Below, piece after piece: positions 45,345-55,492 of a stretch of DNA of 64,000 nt (position 1 is the first letter of the stretch; each line of letters begins with the position of its first letter). Source of the stretch: Bacillus pumilus (GTDB lineage: Bacteria > Bacillota > Bacilli > Bacillales > Bacillaceae); contig NZ_CP047089.1 of NCBI RefSeq assembly GCF_009937765.1, positions 742,272 to 806,271 on the forward strand, written 5' to 3'. The notes beneath the pieces were generated by a model. The model made no database searches and had not been told where the DNA came from. It was given only the letters and a program-made list of their open reading frames with translations. The position numbers and the translations under genes were made by a program.

Positions 45345-46175
45345 ATGACTTTCGATGAGTTATTGGAACTTTCAGAAGTAGATTTTATAAATTATGATTT
45401 CAAAAGAGAGATTTTCGATTTGAGAAATTTAACATATGATGAAAACAACCCTATTGCAAATATGATTCTATATAAAGGTAATATTTATGGATCTCGATCT
45501 GACTGTGATAGATTACCTTTAACCCTTGAAATATACAAAAGCTTATGGGGTAATGAATTTATATTCTGGGATACTAAAGAAACAAATTTTGTTGAGGCAA
45601 ATGGAGAAACAATGAATTCATTCGTAACTCCTTACAAAGCATTTTATAAGGAAACATATAACTTATCTAATCCTCATTTTAAAGAATATGCAAAACTAAC
45701 CCACACAGTAGGTAATTTTATACCTGTATACGCTATCAAAAATAAAAAACGTTGGTTTTCTCCTTTTAATAGTAAACGTTACAGTTCTACCTATGATTAT
45801 TGGGATATATCGTTGAATCAAATTAAAATAATTTTAGATGATTTTGAAAATAGTAATGATTCTATTGATAATTTTTTAGAAAATCCGTTTTACAATAGCA
45901 GTGTTAAGTATGCAAAATATATTTTTGAATCTGCAAAGTGGATTTTAAGTTTTAATACTTGGCCTAAATTTGTGGAGAAGAATTTTTTACAAAGCTTTTT
46001 AGAAAATCCAAAAGATTTATCCAGTAACCCAAAAGAATTTTGGAACAATCACTTTAAAGGAACCGTTAGTACTAAAGATGAAAATAATCTGATTGAATTT
46101 TTAATTTTTGTCAATAAAGCGATTCAAGAACGAAGCTCACTTATATATAAACAACTTCATCTCAATAATACCTAA
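45345..46175 (+). CDS. hypothetical protein in tmRNA-linked accessory patch (DUF6994-like)
   Basis: 276 residues, soluble, rich in Asn, Tyr, Phe and Lys, with AT-rich codons unlike its neighbours. The ATG follows AGAAGGAG. Segments GETMNSFVTPYKAF, LTHTVGNFIPVYA and YDYWDISLNQIKII look like the conserved blocks I associate with DUF6994, which has no known function. It is the only gene between the relic region and the 3' end of ssrA, which suggests acquisition. No catalytic motif or transmembrane segment is visible. Confidence 0.7.
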   Translation: MTFDELLELSEVDFINYDFKREIFDLRNLTYDENNPIANMILYKGNIYGSRSDCDRLPLTLEIYKSLWGNEFIFWDTKETNFVEANGETMNSFVTPYKAFYKETYNLSNPHFKEYAKLTHTVGNFIPVYAIKNKKRWFSPFNSKRYSSTYDYWDISLNQIKIILDDFENSNDSIDNFLENPFYNSSVKYAKYIFESAKWILSFNTWPKFVEKNFLQSFLENPKDLSSNPKEFWNNHFKGTVSTKDENNLIEFLIFVNKAIQERSSLIYKQLHLNNT

Positions 46176-46212
46176 ATCGTTCATAGCAACTAGATAATGA
46201 ATTCCGCAAATT

Positions 46213-46260
46213 AAAAAAGTGCCCAAACCCATTATAAATAACGGTCTTGGCACTTTTTTT
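46213..46260. terminator. terminator after ssrA (bidirectional)
   Basis: AAAAAAGTGCC/GGCACTTTTTTT stem with a long loop, between the convergent orphan gene and tmRNA. Confidence 0.8.
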
Positions 46261-46264
46261 CATA

Positions 46265-46624
46265 TGGAGACGGTGGGAGTCGAACCCACGTCCAGAGACA
46301 TCGATTACTTAAGCGTCTACGAGCGTAGTCAACATATTTGGTGTTCACTCATCCGCATGCCTGCTGACGGGCGCTTGGAGAGCTAGTCTGATGGATCTCT
46401 TCTAACGTCCTCAGACGAAAACGTAAGCGTAGCCTACTTCATTGGGCTCCTCACAGACACATAGGCGATGTCAGGAAGAGCTCGCTGCGCTTATTAGGCA
46501 GCTAGTGCTAAGTTTTGGTTAAAACTTTTAGTTTTGCCAGTTACATTTAGGTGCGTGTTAACGAGATCGCCTCTCGGCTCGCGGCCTAAGCTCGAACCAT
46601 CCCTGTCGAATCCGTAACGTCCCC
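46265..46624 (-). ncRNA. ssrA: transfer-messenger RNA (tmRNA)
   Basis: Rescues stalled ribosomes and tags the nascent chain. The 5' end GGGGACGTTACGGATTCGACAGG pairs with the 3' end CGTCTCCA; the T arm GTGGGTTCGACTCCCAC is intact, and CCA is not encoded. The resume codon and tag reading frame give (A)GKTKSFNQNLALAA followed by TAA, close to the B. subtilis tag. The boundaries are set from the acceptor stem. The gene lies 174 bases downstream of smpB on the same strand. The 3' end is a classic integration target and borders the accessory patch. Confidence 0.97.
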
Positions 46625-46679
46625 TTGTAAAAGGGATATACGGGATGGAAGTTCAGCTTCACTGCTTCCGTATATAACT

Positions 46680-46707
46680 ATTATAACAATCTCATCGCTT
46701 GAAACAA
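46680..46707 (-). promoter_or_regulatory. ssrA promoter
   Basis: Minus-strand TTGTTT, 16-base spacer, TATAAT, about 50 bases upstream of the mature 5' end, leaving a short precursor leader for RNase P to remove. A sigma-A type match. Confidence 0.65.
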
Positions 46708-46798
46708 CTGGTGGTTTCTGTAAAAACAACAATGATTGTTTATTGCATAACATATTGTAGCATAATGCTTCCGCTCTCAGCAAGCCATCTGCATCAGG

Positions 46799-47269
46799 CT
46801 AGAATTGCTTTTGACGATCACGGAAGGCACGCTCGATTTCACGTTTTGCATCTTTTTTCTTCAGATCTTCACGTTTATCGTATTTCTTTTTCCCTTTCCC
46901 AATTCCAATCAACACTTTGGCAAATCCATTTTTCAAATAGAGTTTCAGAGGTACGAGTGAGTAGCCTTCTTCCTTTGTTGCACCAATCAATTTGCTGATT
47001 TGCTTGCGATGAAGCAGTAGCTTTCTCGTTCTCAGCGGATCATGGTTATAACGATTCCCCTGCTCGTATGGGCTCACGTGCATGTTGTGAAGAAACACTT
47101 CTCCTCGCTCGATTTTGGCAAAGGAATCTTTTAAATTCACTTTTCCTGCCCGAATCGATTTGATTTCAGTTCCTTGTAACACAAGGCCAGCTTCATATGT
47201 TTCTTCTATAAAATAGTCATGATTTGCTTTTTTGTTTTGGGAAACAACCTTTCCCTCTCCCTTTGGCAT
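46799..47269 (-). CDS. smpB: SsrA-binding protein SmpB
   Basis: 156-residue tmRNA partner. The start is ATG 47269 with AAAGGAGG upstream; earlier in-frame codons are not translated. Motifs: [65 protein letters not shown] and the basic C-terminal tail [24 protein letters not shown]. It sits between rnr and ssrA, the conserved trans-translation cluster. Confidence 0.96.
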   Translation of the reverse strand: MPKGEGKVVSQNKKANHDYFIEETYEAGLVLQGTEIKSIRAGKVNLKDSFAKIERGEVFLHNMHVSPYEQGNRYNHDPLRTRKLLLHRKQISKLIGATKEEGYSLVPLKLYLKNGFAKVLIGIGKGKKKYDKREDLKKKDAKREIERAFRDRQKQF

Positions 47270-47367
47270 TAGCGTACACCCTCCTTTTGACACAAACACG
47301 GTCCAAATCGTACGGATTATTTTATCAAACAATCCAGCTTTCGACAATAATGACGCTATGTGGTCAA

Positions 47368-47405
47368 AAAGCAAATAGAGCGTGATGCCCTATTTGCTTT
47401 TTGTC
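47368..47405 (-). terminator. terminator between rnr and smpB
   Basis: AAAAGCAAATAG-GC/GC-CTATTTGCTTTT stem immediately past the rnr stop. On the minus strand it is followed by a short T-poor tract, so termination may be partial. Confidence 0.65.
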
Positions 47406-47408
47406 ACA

Positions 47409-49751
47409 TTACTTTTTCTTTTTACGCTTTTGTTTTGGTGCGTTATCAAAGACGCGTTTTTTCTTTTTCTTCTTTTTACGGCCTGTGAACCAGTCACTTC
47501 CGCCTTTATCCTCTTTGGCTTTATCACCAGAGGCATTTTGACCTCCGCGCCCTTTTTTCGCTGGTGAATCTGTCCGTTTTTTAAACTTAAAATCTTTTGG
47601 TGATTTACGGCGGGTGCCTTTCATACCGACGATTTCAAAATCAATGGAGTGTTCATCTTTATTGACATTCACCACTTTGACTGTGATTTCATCACCGATA
47701 CGGTAGACATTCCCTGTTCGTTCACCGATCATGGCAAAGTGCTGCTCATCAAAGCGATAGTAGTCGTCGGTCATGTAGCTGACATGGACAAGACCTTCAA
47801 TTGTATTCGGCAGTTCAACAAATAGCCCGAAGTTCGTCACGGAACTAATCATGCCATCAAACTCTTCACCGATTTTATCAAGCATAAATTCTGCCTTCTT
47901 GAGATCATCTGTTTCACGCTCTGCATCGACTGAGCGGCGTTCCATGGTAGACGCATGATCTGCAATTTCAGGAAGCAACTGGCCCCACTTTTCTAGGGTT
48001 ACTTCGTCTGTCTTTTTCTGAATCAAATAGGTTCTAATCAGTCTATGCACGATTAAGTCCGGATAACGGCGGATCGGTGATGTGAAATGTGTATAGAATT
48101 CCGTTGATAAACCAAAATGGCCGATGCTTTCCGGATCATACTTCGCCTGTTTCATCGAACGAAGCATGACAGTTTGTATCACAACTTCTTCTGGTTGATC
48201 CCTCACAGCATCAAGTACACTTTGAAGTGCACGTGGATGGATGTTTGTCGACGTTCCTTTCACAATGTAACCAAACGTTGTCACGAACTCTAAAAAGCGC
48301 TGAAGCTTCTCAGGATTTGGTTCTTCGTGAATTCGATAGATGAAAGGTACATTCATCCAGTGGATATGCTCTGCAACCGTTTCGTTTGCTACAAGCATGA
48401 ATTCTTCAATTAATTTCTCGGCGACTGAACGTTCACGAACAACAACGTCTTTCGCTGCTCCTTCTTCATCCACAAGCACTTTTGCTTCTTTGAAGTCAAA
48501 GTCTACAGCCCCGCGCTCCATTCGTTTCTCGCGAAGAATCTCTGCAAGTTTCTCCATCTCTTGGAACATTGGCACAAGCGGCTCGTATTTGTCTAAAAGC
48601 TCTTCGTCTTGATCGACTAGAATCTTATTCACATCAGAATAAGTCATTCTTTCCGTCGTTTTGATCACACTTTGGAAAATCTCATGTTTGACGACCTTTC
48701 CATTTCGATCAATGACCATTTCACAAGATAGTGTGAGACGATCGACCTTCGGATTCAATGAGCAAATTCCGTTTGAGAGGCGATGCGGGATCATCGGAAT
48801 GACGCGGTCTACGAGATATACACTCGTTCCACGCTCATAAGCTTCCTGATCAATCGGAGAGTTCTCTGTGACATAATGAGAGACATCTGCAATATGCACG
48901 CCTAGCTTATATTTGCCATCATCCAGCTTTTGCACCGTAACGGCATCATCTAAGTCCTTCGCATCTGCTCCGTCGATGGTGACAATCGTTTCGTTACGCA
49001 GATCACGTCTGCCTTCGAGGTCTTTTTCATCAATCGTTTCAGGTGTGTCTACTGCCTGCTGGAGCGCTTCTTCTGGGAACTCCCCTGGCAAGCCATGTTT
49101 ATGAATAATTGATAGGATATCAATGCCAGGGTCATTTTTATGACCGAGGATTTCAGTCACTTCGCCCTCTGCACTCATTCTTCCTTCTGGGTAGCTAGTC
49201 AGCGTCACAACCACTTTATGCCCCTCTACCGCTCCATTTTTAGCGGATTTCGGGATGAAGATATCGGTTGTGATTTTTTTATCATCAGGAATGACAAAGC
49301 CAAAGCTTTTCGTTTCTGTATAGGTACCGACAACCGTCTGAGTATTACGCTCCAGAATTCGGATGACCGTCCCTTCTTTTTTTGTGCCGTTTGATTTATG
49401 GCTGACACGAACCATAACCGTATCACCATTCATCGCTGTGCCTAGCTCATTTGGCGGAATGAAAATATCATCCTGTCCAAACTCTTCTGGTGTCACAAAT
49501 GCAAAGCCTTTTGCATGAGCAGACAGCTTTCCTTTTATCAGGTTCATTTTTTCTGGTACACCGTAGCGATCGCTGCGCGTGCGAACGATGAGTCCTTGAT
49601 CTTCCAGTATTACAAGTGCTTTGACGAGCTCTTTATAATCATCTGGATTGGTAATCTCCATCATCACTTCCAGCTCTTGAACGGTTAACGGTTTATACGC
49701 TTCATCTTTCATAAAAGCGAGTAATTCATCCATAAATTCTTCTTTTTGCAC
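47409..49751 (-). CDS. rnr: ribonuclease R
   Basis: 3'-5' exoribonuclease that degrades structured and trans-translated mRNA. 780 residues: N-terminal helix-turn-helix and cold-shock domains (to ~220), RNB catalytic domain with the four-Asp motif [17 protein letters not shown] and [15 protein letters not shown], an S1 domain ([18 protein letters not shown], ~630-710) and a Lys-rich tail. It starts at GTG 49751 behind GGGGGTTAGA. Part of secG-yvaK-rnr-smpB-ssrA. Confidence 0.96.
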   Translation of the reverse strand: MQKEEFMDELLAFMKDEAYKPLTVQELEVMMEITNPDDYKELVKALVILEDQGLIVRTRSDRYGVPEKMNLIKGKLSAHAKGFAFVTPEEFGQDDIFIPPNELGTAMNGDTVMVRVSHKSNGTKKEGTVIRILERNTQTVVGTYTETKSFGFVIPDDKKITTDIFIPKSAKNGAVEGHKVVVTLTSYPEGRMSAEGEVTEILGHKNDPGIDILSIIHKHGLPGEFPEEALQQAVDTPETIDEKDLEGRRDLRNETIVTIDGADAKDLDDAVTVQKLDDGKYKLGVHIADVSHYVTENSPIDQEAYERGTSVYLVDRVIPMIPHRLSNGICSLNPKVDRLTLSCEMVIDRNGKVVKHEIFQSVIKTTERMTYSDVNKILVDQDEELLDKYEPLVPMFQEMEKLAEILREKRMERGAVDFDFKEAKVLVDEEGAAKDVVVRERSVAEKLIEEFMLVANETVAEHIHWMNVPFIYRIHEEPNPEKLQRFLEFVTTFGYIVKGTSTNIHPRALQSVLDAVRDQPEEVVIQTVMLRSMKQAKYDPESIGHFGLSTEFYTHFTSPIRRYPDLIVHRLIRTYLIQKKTDEVTLEKWGQLLPEIADHASTMERRSVDAERETDDLKKAEFMLDKIGEEFDGMISSVTNFGLFVELPNTIEGLVHVSYMTDDYYRFDEQHFAMIGERTGNVYRIGDEITVKVVNVNKDEHSIDFEIVGMKGTRRKSPKDFKFKKRTDSPAKKGRGGQNASGDKAKEDKGGSDWFTGRKKKKKKKRVFDNAPKQKRKKKK

Positions 49752-49770
49752 ACTCTAACCCCCTATATAT

Positions 49771-50517
49771 TTAAATTGACCAATCAAGTGATTCTAAGAA
49801 TGCATATACATCCTGATGAACCTTCTCGCGCTCTTTATCAAGCGTGATCGCATGGCCTGATTCTTCATACCATGTCAAATGCTTTTGATCTGTCTCTACT
49901 TCGTTATAGATGATATTCGCACTGTCTGTATTAATCATATGATCGTGACGTGCCTGAACAACAAAAGTAGGTGAATAAATCATGTCGACATTGTTTCTAA
50001 CATCTGCAATGAGTGCTTGAAGGCTCTTAAGTGTATCCATTGGCGTTTTCTTGAACTCTTCCATTTCCTGTTCAATTTGGTCCTCTGACTTACCCTCGAA
50101 TTTCTTATAGTTACGGGCATATTCTAGTACACCCTGGTACATGACTTCTTCACTTTTTATGTACATAGGTGCACACATAGGTACAATTCCCTTTACAGGT
50201 ACAGTGTAACCTAATTTCAATGAAAAAACTCCTCCGAGGGATAGTCCGCAAACCGCAATTTCCTCAAAGCCTTCATCTTTCAAGAATTGATAGGCTTCTT
50301 GTACATCCTTCCACCAGTCATCCGGTCCAAAATGGACAAGCTCTTCTGGTGGCACACCGTGTCCTTTATATTGTGGTGCATGACACGTATAGCCTCTTTC
50401 GTTCAAATAACGGCCTAGCATTCGAACATCGGCTGTATTCCCAGTAAAACCGTGAAGAAGAAGCACCGCCTTTTCTCCACCTTTAAACGTAAATGGTTTT
50501 GGTGTAACAACTTTCAT
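49771..50517 (-). CDS. yvaK: carboxylesterase (Est/YvaK)
   Basis: Alpha/beta hydrolase of the Est30 type, 248 residues from ATG 50517 (AAGGAAAGGAAG upstream). The oxyanion segment is LLHGFTGN, the nucleophile Ser is in [12 protein letters not shown], the catalytic Asp probably in [11 protein letters not shown] and His in [10 protein letters not shown]. It cleaves short-chain esters. It stands between secG and rnr, as in other bacilli; the reason for this linkage is unknown. Confidence 0.94.
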   Translation of the reverse strand: MKVVTPKPFTFKGGEKAVLLLHGFTGNTADVRMLGRYLNERGYTCHAPQYKGHGVPPEELVHFGPDDWWKDVQEAYQFLKDEGFEEIAVCGLSLGGVFSLKLGYTVPVKGIVPMCAPMYIKSEEVMYQGVLEYARNYKKFEGKSEDQIEQEMEEFKKTPMDTLKSLQALIADVRNNVDMIYSPTFVVQARHDHMINTDSANIIYNEVETDQKHLTWYEESGHAITLDKEREKVHQDVYAFLESLDWSI

Positions 50518-50597
50518 GATGTGACTTCCTTTCCTTCTGATATGGTTTATATTTTCCACTTGTATGTATGAAACAAACACAAAAGAGTGCTGATAAT

Positions 50598-50632
50598 AAA
50601 AAAAGGTCTGAAAAAAGATCAGACCTTCTGTT
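50598..50632 (-). terminator. terminator after secG
   Basis: AAGGTCTGA/TCAGACCTT stem with an AAAAAGA loop. The minus strand continues with TTTTTTT right after the stem. Confidence 0.85.
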
Positions 50633-50641
50633 ACTCGCGCT

Positions 50642-50875
50642 TTACACGCCTAAATATGCCAATGCAAGTGTTAAGATGAAGAAAAGCACTGACAAAATAA
50701 CCGTTAAACGGTGAAGTATCAAGTCAAGACCTCTCGCTTTTTGCTTACCGAAAAGCTGCTCGGCTCCACCTGAAATAGCGCCTGACAGTCCAGCACTTTT
50801 ACTAGATTGTAACAATACAACGATGATAAGTGCGATACTGACAATTACGAGTAATGTGATAACAAATGCGTGCAT
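50642..50875 (-). CDS. secG: preprotein translocase subunit SecG
   Basis: 77-residue, two-helix auxiliary subunit of SecYEG. The start at ATG 50875 is set by CTGGAGGTG. Helix 1 is [20 protein letters not shown], the cytoplasmic loop is [26 protein letters not shown] and helix 2 is the C-terminal part. Confidence 0.95.
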   Translation of the reverse strand: MHAFVITLLVIVSIALIIVVLLQSSKSAGLSGAISGGAEQLFGKQKARGLDLILHRLTVILSVLFFILTLALAYLGV

Positions 50876-51061
50876 AAAAACACCTCCAGACAAACTGGTA
50901 CACATAACTTTATTTTACATGAAAACAAGGTGCATGTCACGAAACATCAAAATAAAGATTCCCTCTATATTGTCGACTTTATTCGTTATTTTGATTCAAT
51001 TTCATTCCAAAGAGTAGTATGCAGCATTTTTTATATGCAATTTTCAATTAAAAACATGTTT

Positions 51062-51352
51062 TTAACGGGTTGCTTCTTCTTTCAATAGCTGTTTTAATTC
51101 TACTAACAAACGTTCAGCTCCTTCAGGACTCAGCATCACTTTCCCATTTCCATAGCTTTTGTTGTACTTCGTCACTTGTCCAGTTAACAGGCAGCTCTTA
51201 TCTGCATCATATCTTTTCAGCATAATGGTTTGATCTTCAATGGAAATTTCTAACAGTTGTTCTTCTTTAATATTGAGTACCTTGCGCATTTCTGAAGGCA
51301 GAACAATTCTGCCTAGTGAATCAATATGTCTGACCATCCCAGTCCTTTTCAA
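51062..51352 (-). CDS. AbrB-family transition-state regulator, Abh-like
   Basis: 96-residue DNA-binding protein. N-terminal AbrB swapped-hairpin fold (RTGMVRHIDSLGRIVLPSEMRKVL) and a C-terminal multimerisation region NKSYGNGKVMLSPEGAERLLVEL like that of Abh/AbrB. The start is probably TTG 51352, eight bases after AAGGAGG; an ATG two codons earlier is only two bases from the site. It follows an XRE-type gene, probably in one operon, and is an extra AbrB paralogue relative to my memory of this locus in B. subtilis. Confidence 0.85.
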   Translation of the reverse strand: MKRTGMVRHIDSLGRIVLPSEMRKVLNIKEEQLLEISIEDQTIMLKRYDADKSCLLTGQVTKYNKSYGNGKVMLSPEGAERLLVELKQLLKEEATR

Positions 51353-51378
51353 CGACATTGCCTCCTTGATCATTTCAT

Positions 51379-51612
51379 TTATTGACTTTTGTCAATGTTT
51401 TCATAGTAAAATAGATCTTCAAATTTTTTATCAAAGTAATGAATCATTTTGCCAATGACAAGTTGGCCTGGTTTCCGGTGACCATTTAATACCCTGCTAA
51501 GTGTGGCAGGAGAGATGCCAATTTCATCAGCGAGCTGATTTAAAGACATATCGTTTTCGATCATATACTGCATGACAAAAGTCCGCCTGATCTGAATCTT
51601 TTCGACCATCAT
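51379..51612 (-). CDS. small XRE-type helix-turn-helix regulator
   Basis: 77 residues, essentially one Cro/CI-type helix-turn-helix (MSLNQLADEIGISPATLSRVLNG) with a short C-terminal extension. Starts at ATG 51612 behind GGAGG. It is 26 bases upstream of the AbrB-like gene on the same strand and divergent from an RghR-type gene. Targets unknown; autoregulation likely. Confidence 0.82.
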   Translation of the reverse strand: MMVEKIQIRRTFVMQYMIENDMSLNQLADEIGISPATLSRVLNGHRKPGQLVIGKMIHYFDKKFEDLFYYENIDKSQ

Positions 51613-51765
51613 TACAACCTCCTATGGAATCAATATGTACAACGTGTAGGTGCTCACATGAATCAGATTCATTTACTTAAGTCAACACTTTTGCCCTTCT
51701 ACTATTTCCTTTGGTCAATGATCATACTAAAATAAGTCATATACTGAAATGTGAGGTTTGATGTC

Positions 51766-52170
51766 ATGAATCACTTTGGTGAACAATTACGCATTTTAAG
51801 AGAAAATAGAAAAATGTCTGTCAATCAACTCGCCATGTATTCAGGTGTAAGCGCTGCTGGTATTTCTCGTATTGAAAATGGAAAGCGTGGTGTGCCGAAG
51901 CCTTTAACCATAAAAAAATTAGCACACGCCTTGAAGGTGCCTTATGAGGATTTAATGCTGCTTGCCGGTCATATTGAACAGGAACAAGTTCATGAAATGA
52001 AACCAAAATATGAATCCGTGTTGAAAATCTATCAAACGGCGCTTCAAAAGGATGTAGAACATCTTCCCATGTTTGACGGAGACCTATGGGAAAGGCTATC
52101 CGCACAAGACATCAGCCAGCTGAATGAATACTTTCTTACGCTCATTAACCAAAAAAAGACGAATAAATAG
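51766..52170 (+). CDS. rghRB: XRE-family repressor, RghR paralogue 1
   Basis: 134 residues. The N-terminal helix-turn-helix (MSVNQLAMYSGVSAAGISRIENGKR) is nearly identical to the next gene's. The C-terminal part has a SinR/anti-repressor-like FDGDLWERLSAQDISQLNEYF. RghR of B. subtilis represses rapG, rapH and rapD. The position upstream of the HxlR gene and opuC matches rghRB-rghRA (yvaO-yvaN). Start ATG 51766 follows TGAGGT. Confidence 0.82.
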   Translation: MNHFGEQLRILRENRKMSVNQLAMYSGVSAAGISRIENGKRGVPKPLTIKKLAHALKVPYEDLMLLAGHIEQEQVHEMKPKYESVLKIYQTALQKDVEHLPMFDGDLWERLSAQDISQLNEYFLTLINQKKTNK

Positions 52171-52300
52171 CGGGGCATATCCCTAAGATACATTCACCAT
52201 TAACTAATGTCAATATTTTCATGGTATACTTGTTGCCAATAGTCAATAAATCAAGTAAAATAGACATATCTAATCTATAACCATGTGAGGTTTTGCCTTG

Positions 52301-52699
52301 ATGAAATTTGGTGCATATTTAAGAGCATTACGTGAGGAAAAGAAGCTGTCAGTGAACCAATTAGCCATGTATTCAGAGGTCAGTGCTGCTGGTATTTCTC
52401 GTATTGAGAATGGGAAACGCGGCATTCCAAAGCCTCCTACGATAAAAAAACTAGCCAGTGCATTAAAGGTTCCTTATGAGGATATGATGCAGGCAGCGGG
52501 CTATATTGAGGAAGCCTCTTCTGTCCATCAGTTGAAGGAAGAGGAAATGGCACTATCCAAAATAAAGGAAGCCGCAGCGCAATACGAACTTGGCGATCTC
52601 GAACTATTTGATGGAGACATTTGGTCAACTCTTTCGAAAAAAGAAATAGAAGATCTCAATCGCTATCTGTTATTTATAATCAACAGCCGTTCGTCTTAG
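52301..52699 (+). CDS. rghRA: XRE-family repressor, RghR paralogue 2
   Basis: 132 residues, from ATG 52301 behind GTGAGGTTTT. Its helix-turn-helix (LSVNQLAMYSEVSAAGISRIENGKR) and PTIKKLASALKVPYEDMM region closely match the preceding paralogue, and the C-terminal FDGDIWSTLSKKEIEDLNRYL is shared. A 130-base gap with its own promoter region separates the two. Which copy is rghRA and which rghRB is guessed from order. Confidence 0.82.
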   Translation: MKFGAYLRALREEKKLSVNQLAMYSEVSAAGISRIENGKRGIPKPPTIKKLASALKVPYEDMMQAAGYIEEASSVHQLKEEEMALSKIKEAAAQYELGDLELFDGDIWSTLSKKEIEDLNRYLLFIINSRSS

Positions 52700-52781
52700 A
52701 ATGTTTTGATCATTGACAAGCTTTTTGAGCTGATTTATGACAAATTTACGGTATAATGGGTTCAGATTGGAGTGAAGAAAG

Positions 52782-53102
52782 ATGAATCAATCTGATATGT
52801 GCCCGCGGTTTGAAAAAGCAGTTGAGTTATTGAGTAAACGCTGGGTTGCACTGATTGTTTTTCAGCTTCTCTCAGGTCCGCAGCGCTTTAGTGAAATTGA
52901 GGCCGCTCTGACAAATTTAAGCGGAAGAGTATTATCTGAGAGATTAAAAGAACTGGAAGCAGCAGGCATTGTAAAACGGGAAGTTTTTGCTGAAACACCC
53001 GTGCGTATTGAGTATTCTTTAACTGATATGGGGCGTTCCCTTGCACCCGTTTTTGAGGAAATTTCGAAGTGGTCTACTGAATGGATCACGCTTGAATCAT
53101 AA
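52782..53102 (+). CDS. catR: HxlR-family regulator (YvaP/CatR-like)
   Basis: 106-residue winged-helix protein. The N-terminal MCPRFEKAVELLSKRW holds the single redox-type Cys of the family. The HTH core is LSGRVLSERLKELEAAGIVKREV and the wing is PVRIEYSLTDMG. In B. subtilis YvaP/CatR senses quinones via this Cys and represses catDE. The ATG follows TTGGAGTG. No catDE genes are next to it here. Confidence 0.82.
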   Translation: MNQSDMCPRFEKAVELLSKRWVALIVFQLLSGPQRFSEIEAALTNLSGRVLSERLKELEAAGIVKREVFAETPVRIEYSLTDMGRSLAPVFEEISKWSTEWITLES

Positions 53103-53134
53103 AATAACTGCATGTGAACTGCCTGATCATCATA

Positions 53135-53170
53135 AAACAACCTCCCTTACAGATTGTAAGGGAGGTTTTA
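53135..53170. terminator. bidirectional terminator, catR/opuC
   Basis: AACCTCCCTTACA/TGTAAGGGAGGTT, 13 perfect pairs with a GAT loop between convergent genes. Confidence 0.9.
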
Positions 53171-53183
53171 TCTTTTCAACCGC

Positions 53184-53873
53184 TTAAGCAGATGTCATGT
53201 TTTTTTCAGCTAATGCTTTTCTTTCTTTTTTCTTGTTCGTTGGGCTTAAATAACGTTCGAGCCAGCCCATGACTAGGTCAGCGATAATGGCCATGAGTGC
53301 AGTTGGAATCGCACCTGCTAAAATGATGGCTGTTCCGTTTGTGGCGTTTGATCCTCTGATGATGATATCACCTAGACCTCCTGCACCAACAAATGTCCCA
53401 ATCGCTGTAATACCGATGGCAATGACCAGTGCCGTTCTTAAACCAGCCATTATGACCGATAAAGCAAGCGGTAATTCAACCATTCTCAGCACTTGCCATT
53501 TCGTCATGCCCATCGCTTTACCCGATTCTAAATACGCATGTTCAATGCTGACAATCCCTGTATACGTGTTGCGGATAATCGGCAGAAGCGAATACAGAAA
53601 GAGTGATAAGATGACTGTATTTGAGCCAAGTCCTAACACAAGCATTAACACGGAAAGCATCGCTAACGCCGGTATGGTTTGAATGACATTGGTAATGGCA
53701 AAGATCCAATTGCTTAGCTTACGGTAATGCGCCACAAAGATGCCTACTGGAATTCCGACTATTGCCGCAAACAGCACCCCATACGCTGACATGAGAAAAT
53801 GCCGATAAAATTCTTCTAACACATATGAACCGTTCTGCTGATAATACGTCCATAATTGCTGCAGTGTGTCCAT
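53184..53873 (-). CDS. opuCD: osmoprotectant ABC transporter permease OpuCD
   Basis: 229-residue permease, start ATG 53873 nine bases after GGAGGTG (a GTG four codons earlier touches the site). Helices with the EAA loop ESGKAMGMTKWQVLRMVELPLALSVIMAG. C-terminal GAIPTALMAIIADLVMGWLER. Imports glycine betaine, carnitine and related solutes together with OpuCB. Last gene of opuCABCD. Confidence 0.94.
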   Translation of the reverse strand: MDTLQQLWTYYQQNGSYVLEEFYRHFLMSAYGVLFAAIVGIPVGIFVAHYRKLSNWIFAITNVIQTIPALAMLSVLMLVLGLGSNTVILSLFLYSLLPIIRNTYTGIVSIEHAYLESGKAMGMTKWQVLRMVELPLALSVIMAGLRTALVIAIGITAIGTFVGAGGLGDIIIRGSNATNGTAIILAGAIPTALMAIIADLVMGWLERYLSPTNKKKERKALAEKNMTSA

Positions 53874-53894
53874 CAGCCGTGACACCTCCCCATC

Positions 53895-55479
<1,585 letters not shown>

Positions 55480-55492
55480 GTGTCCACCTCCC

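Noticed and set aside
43948-46265. Duplicate ssrA 3' end (attL/attR) or integrase
   Set aside because: I looked for a second copy of the T-arm/acceptor sequence and for integrase-like frames and found none; the island boundary is therefore inferred only from composition.
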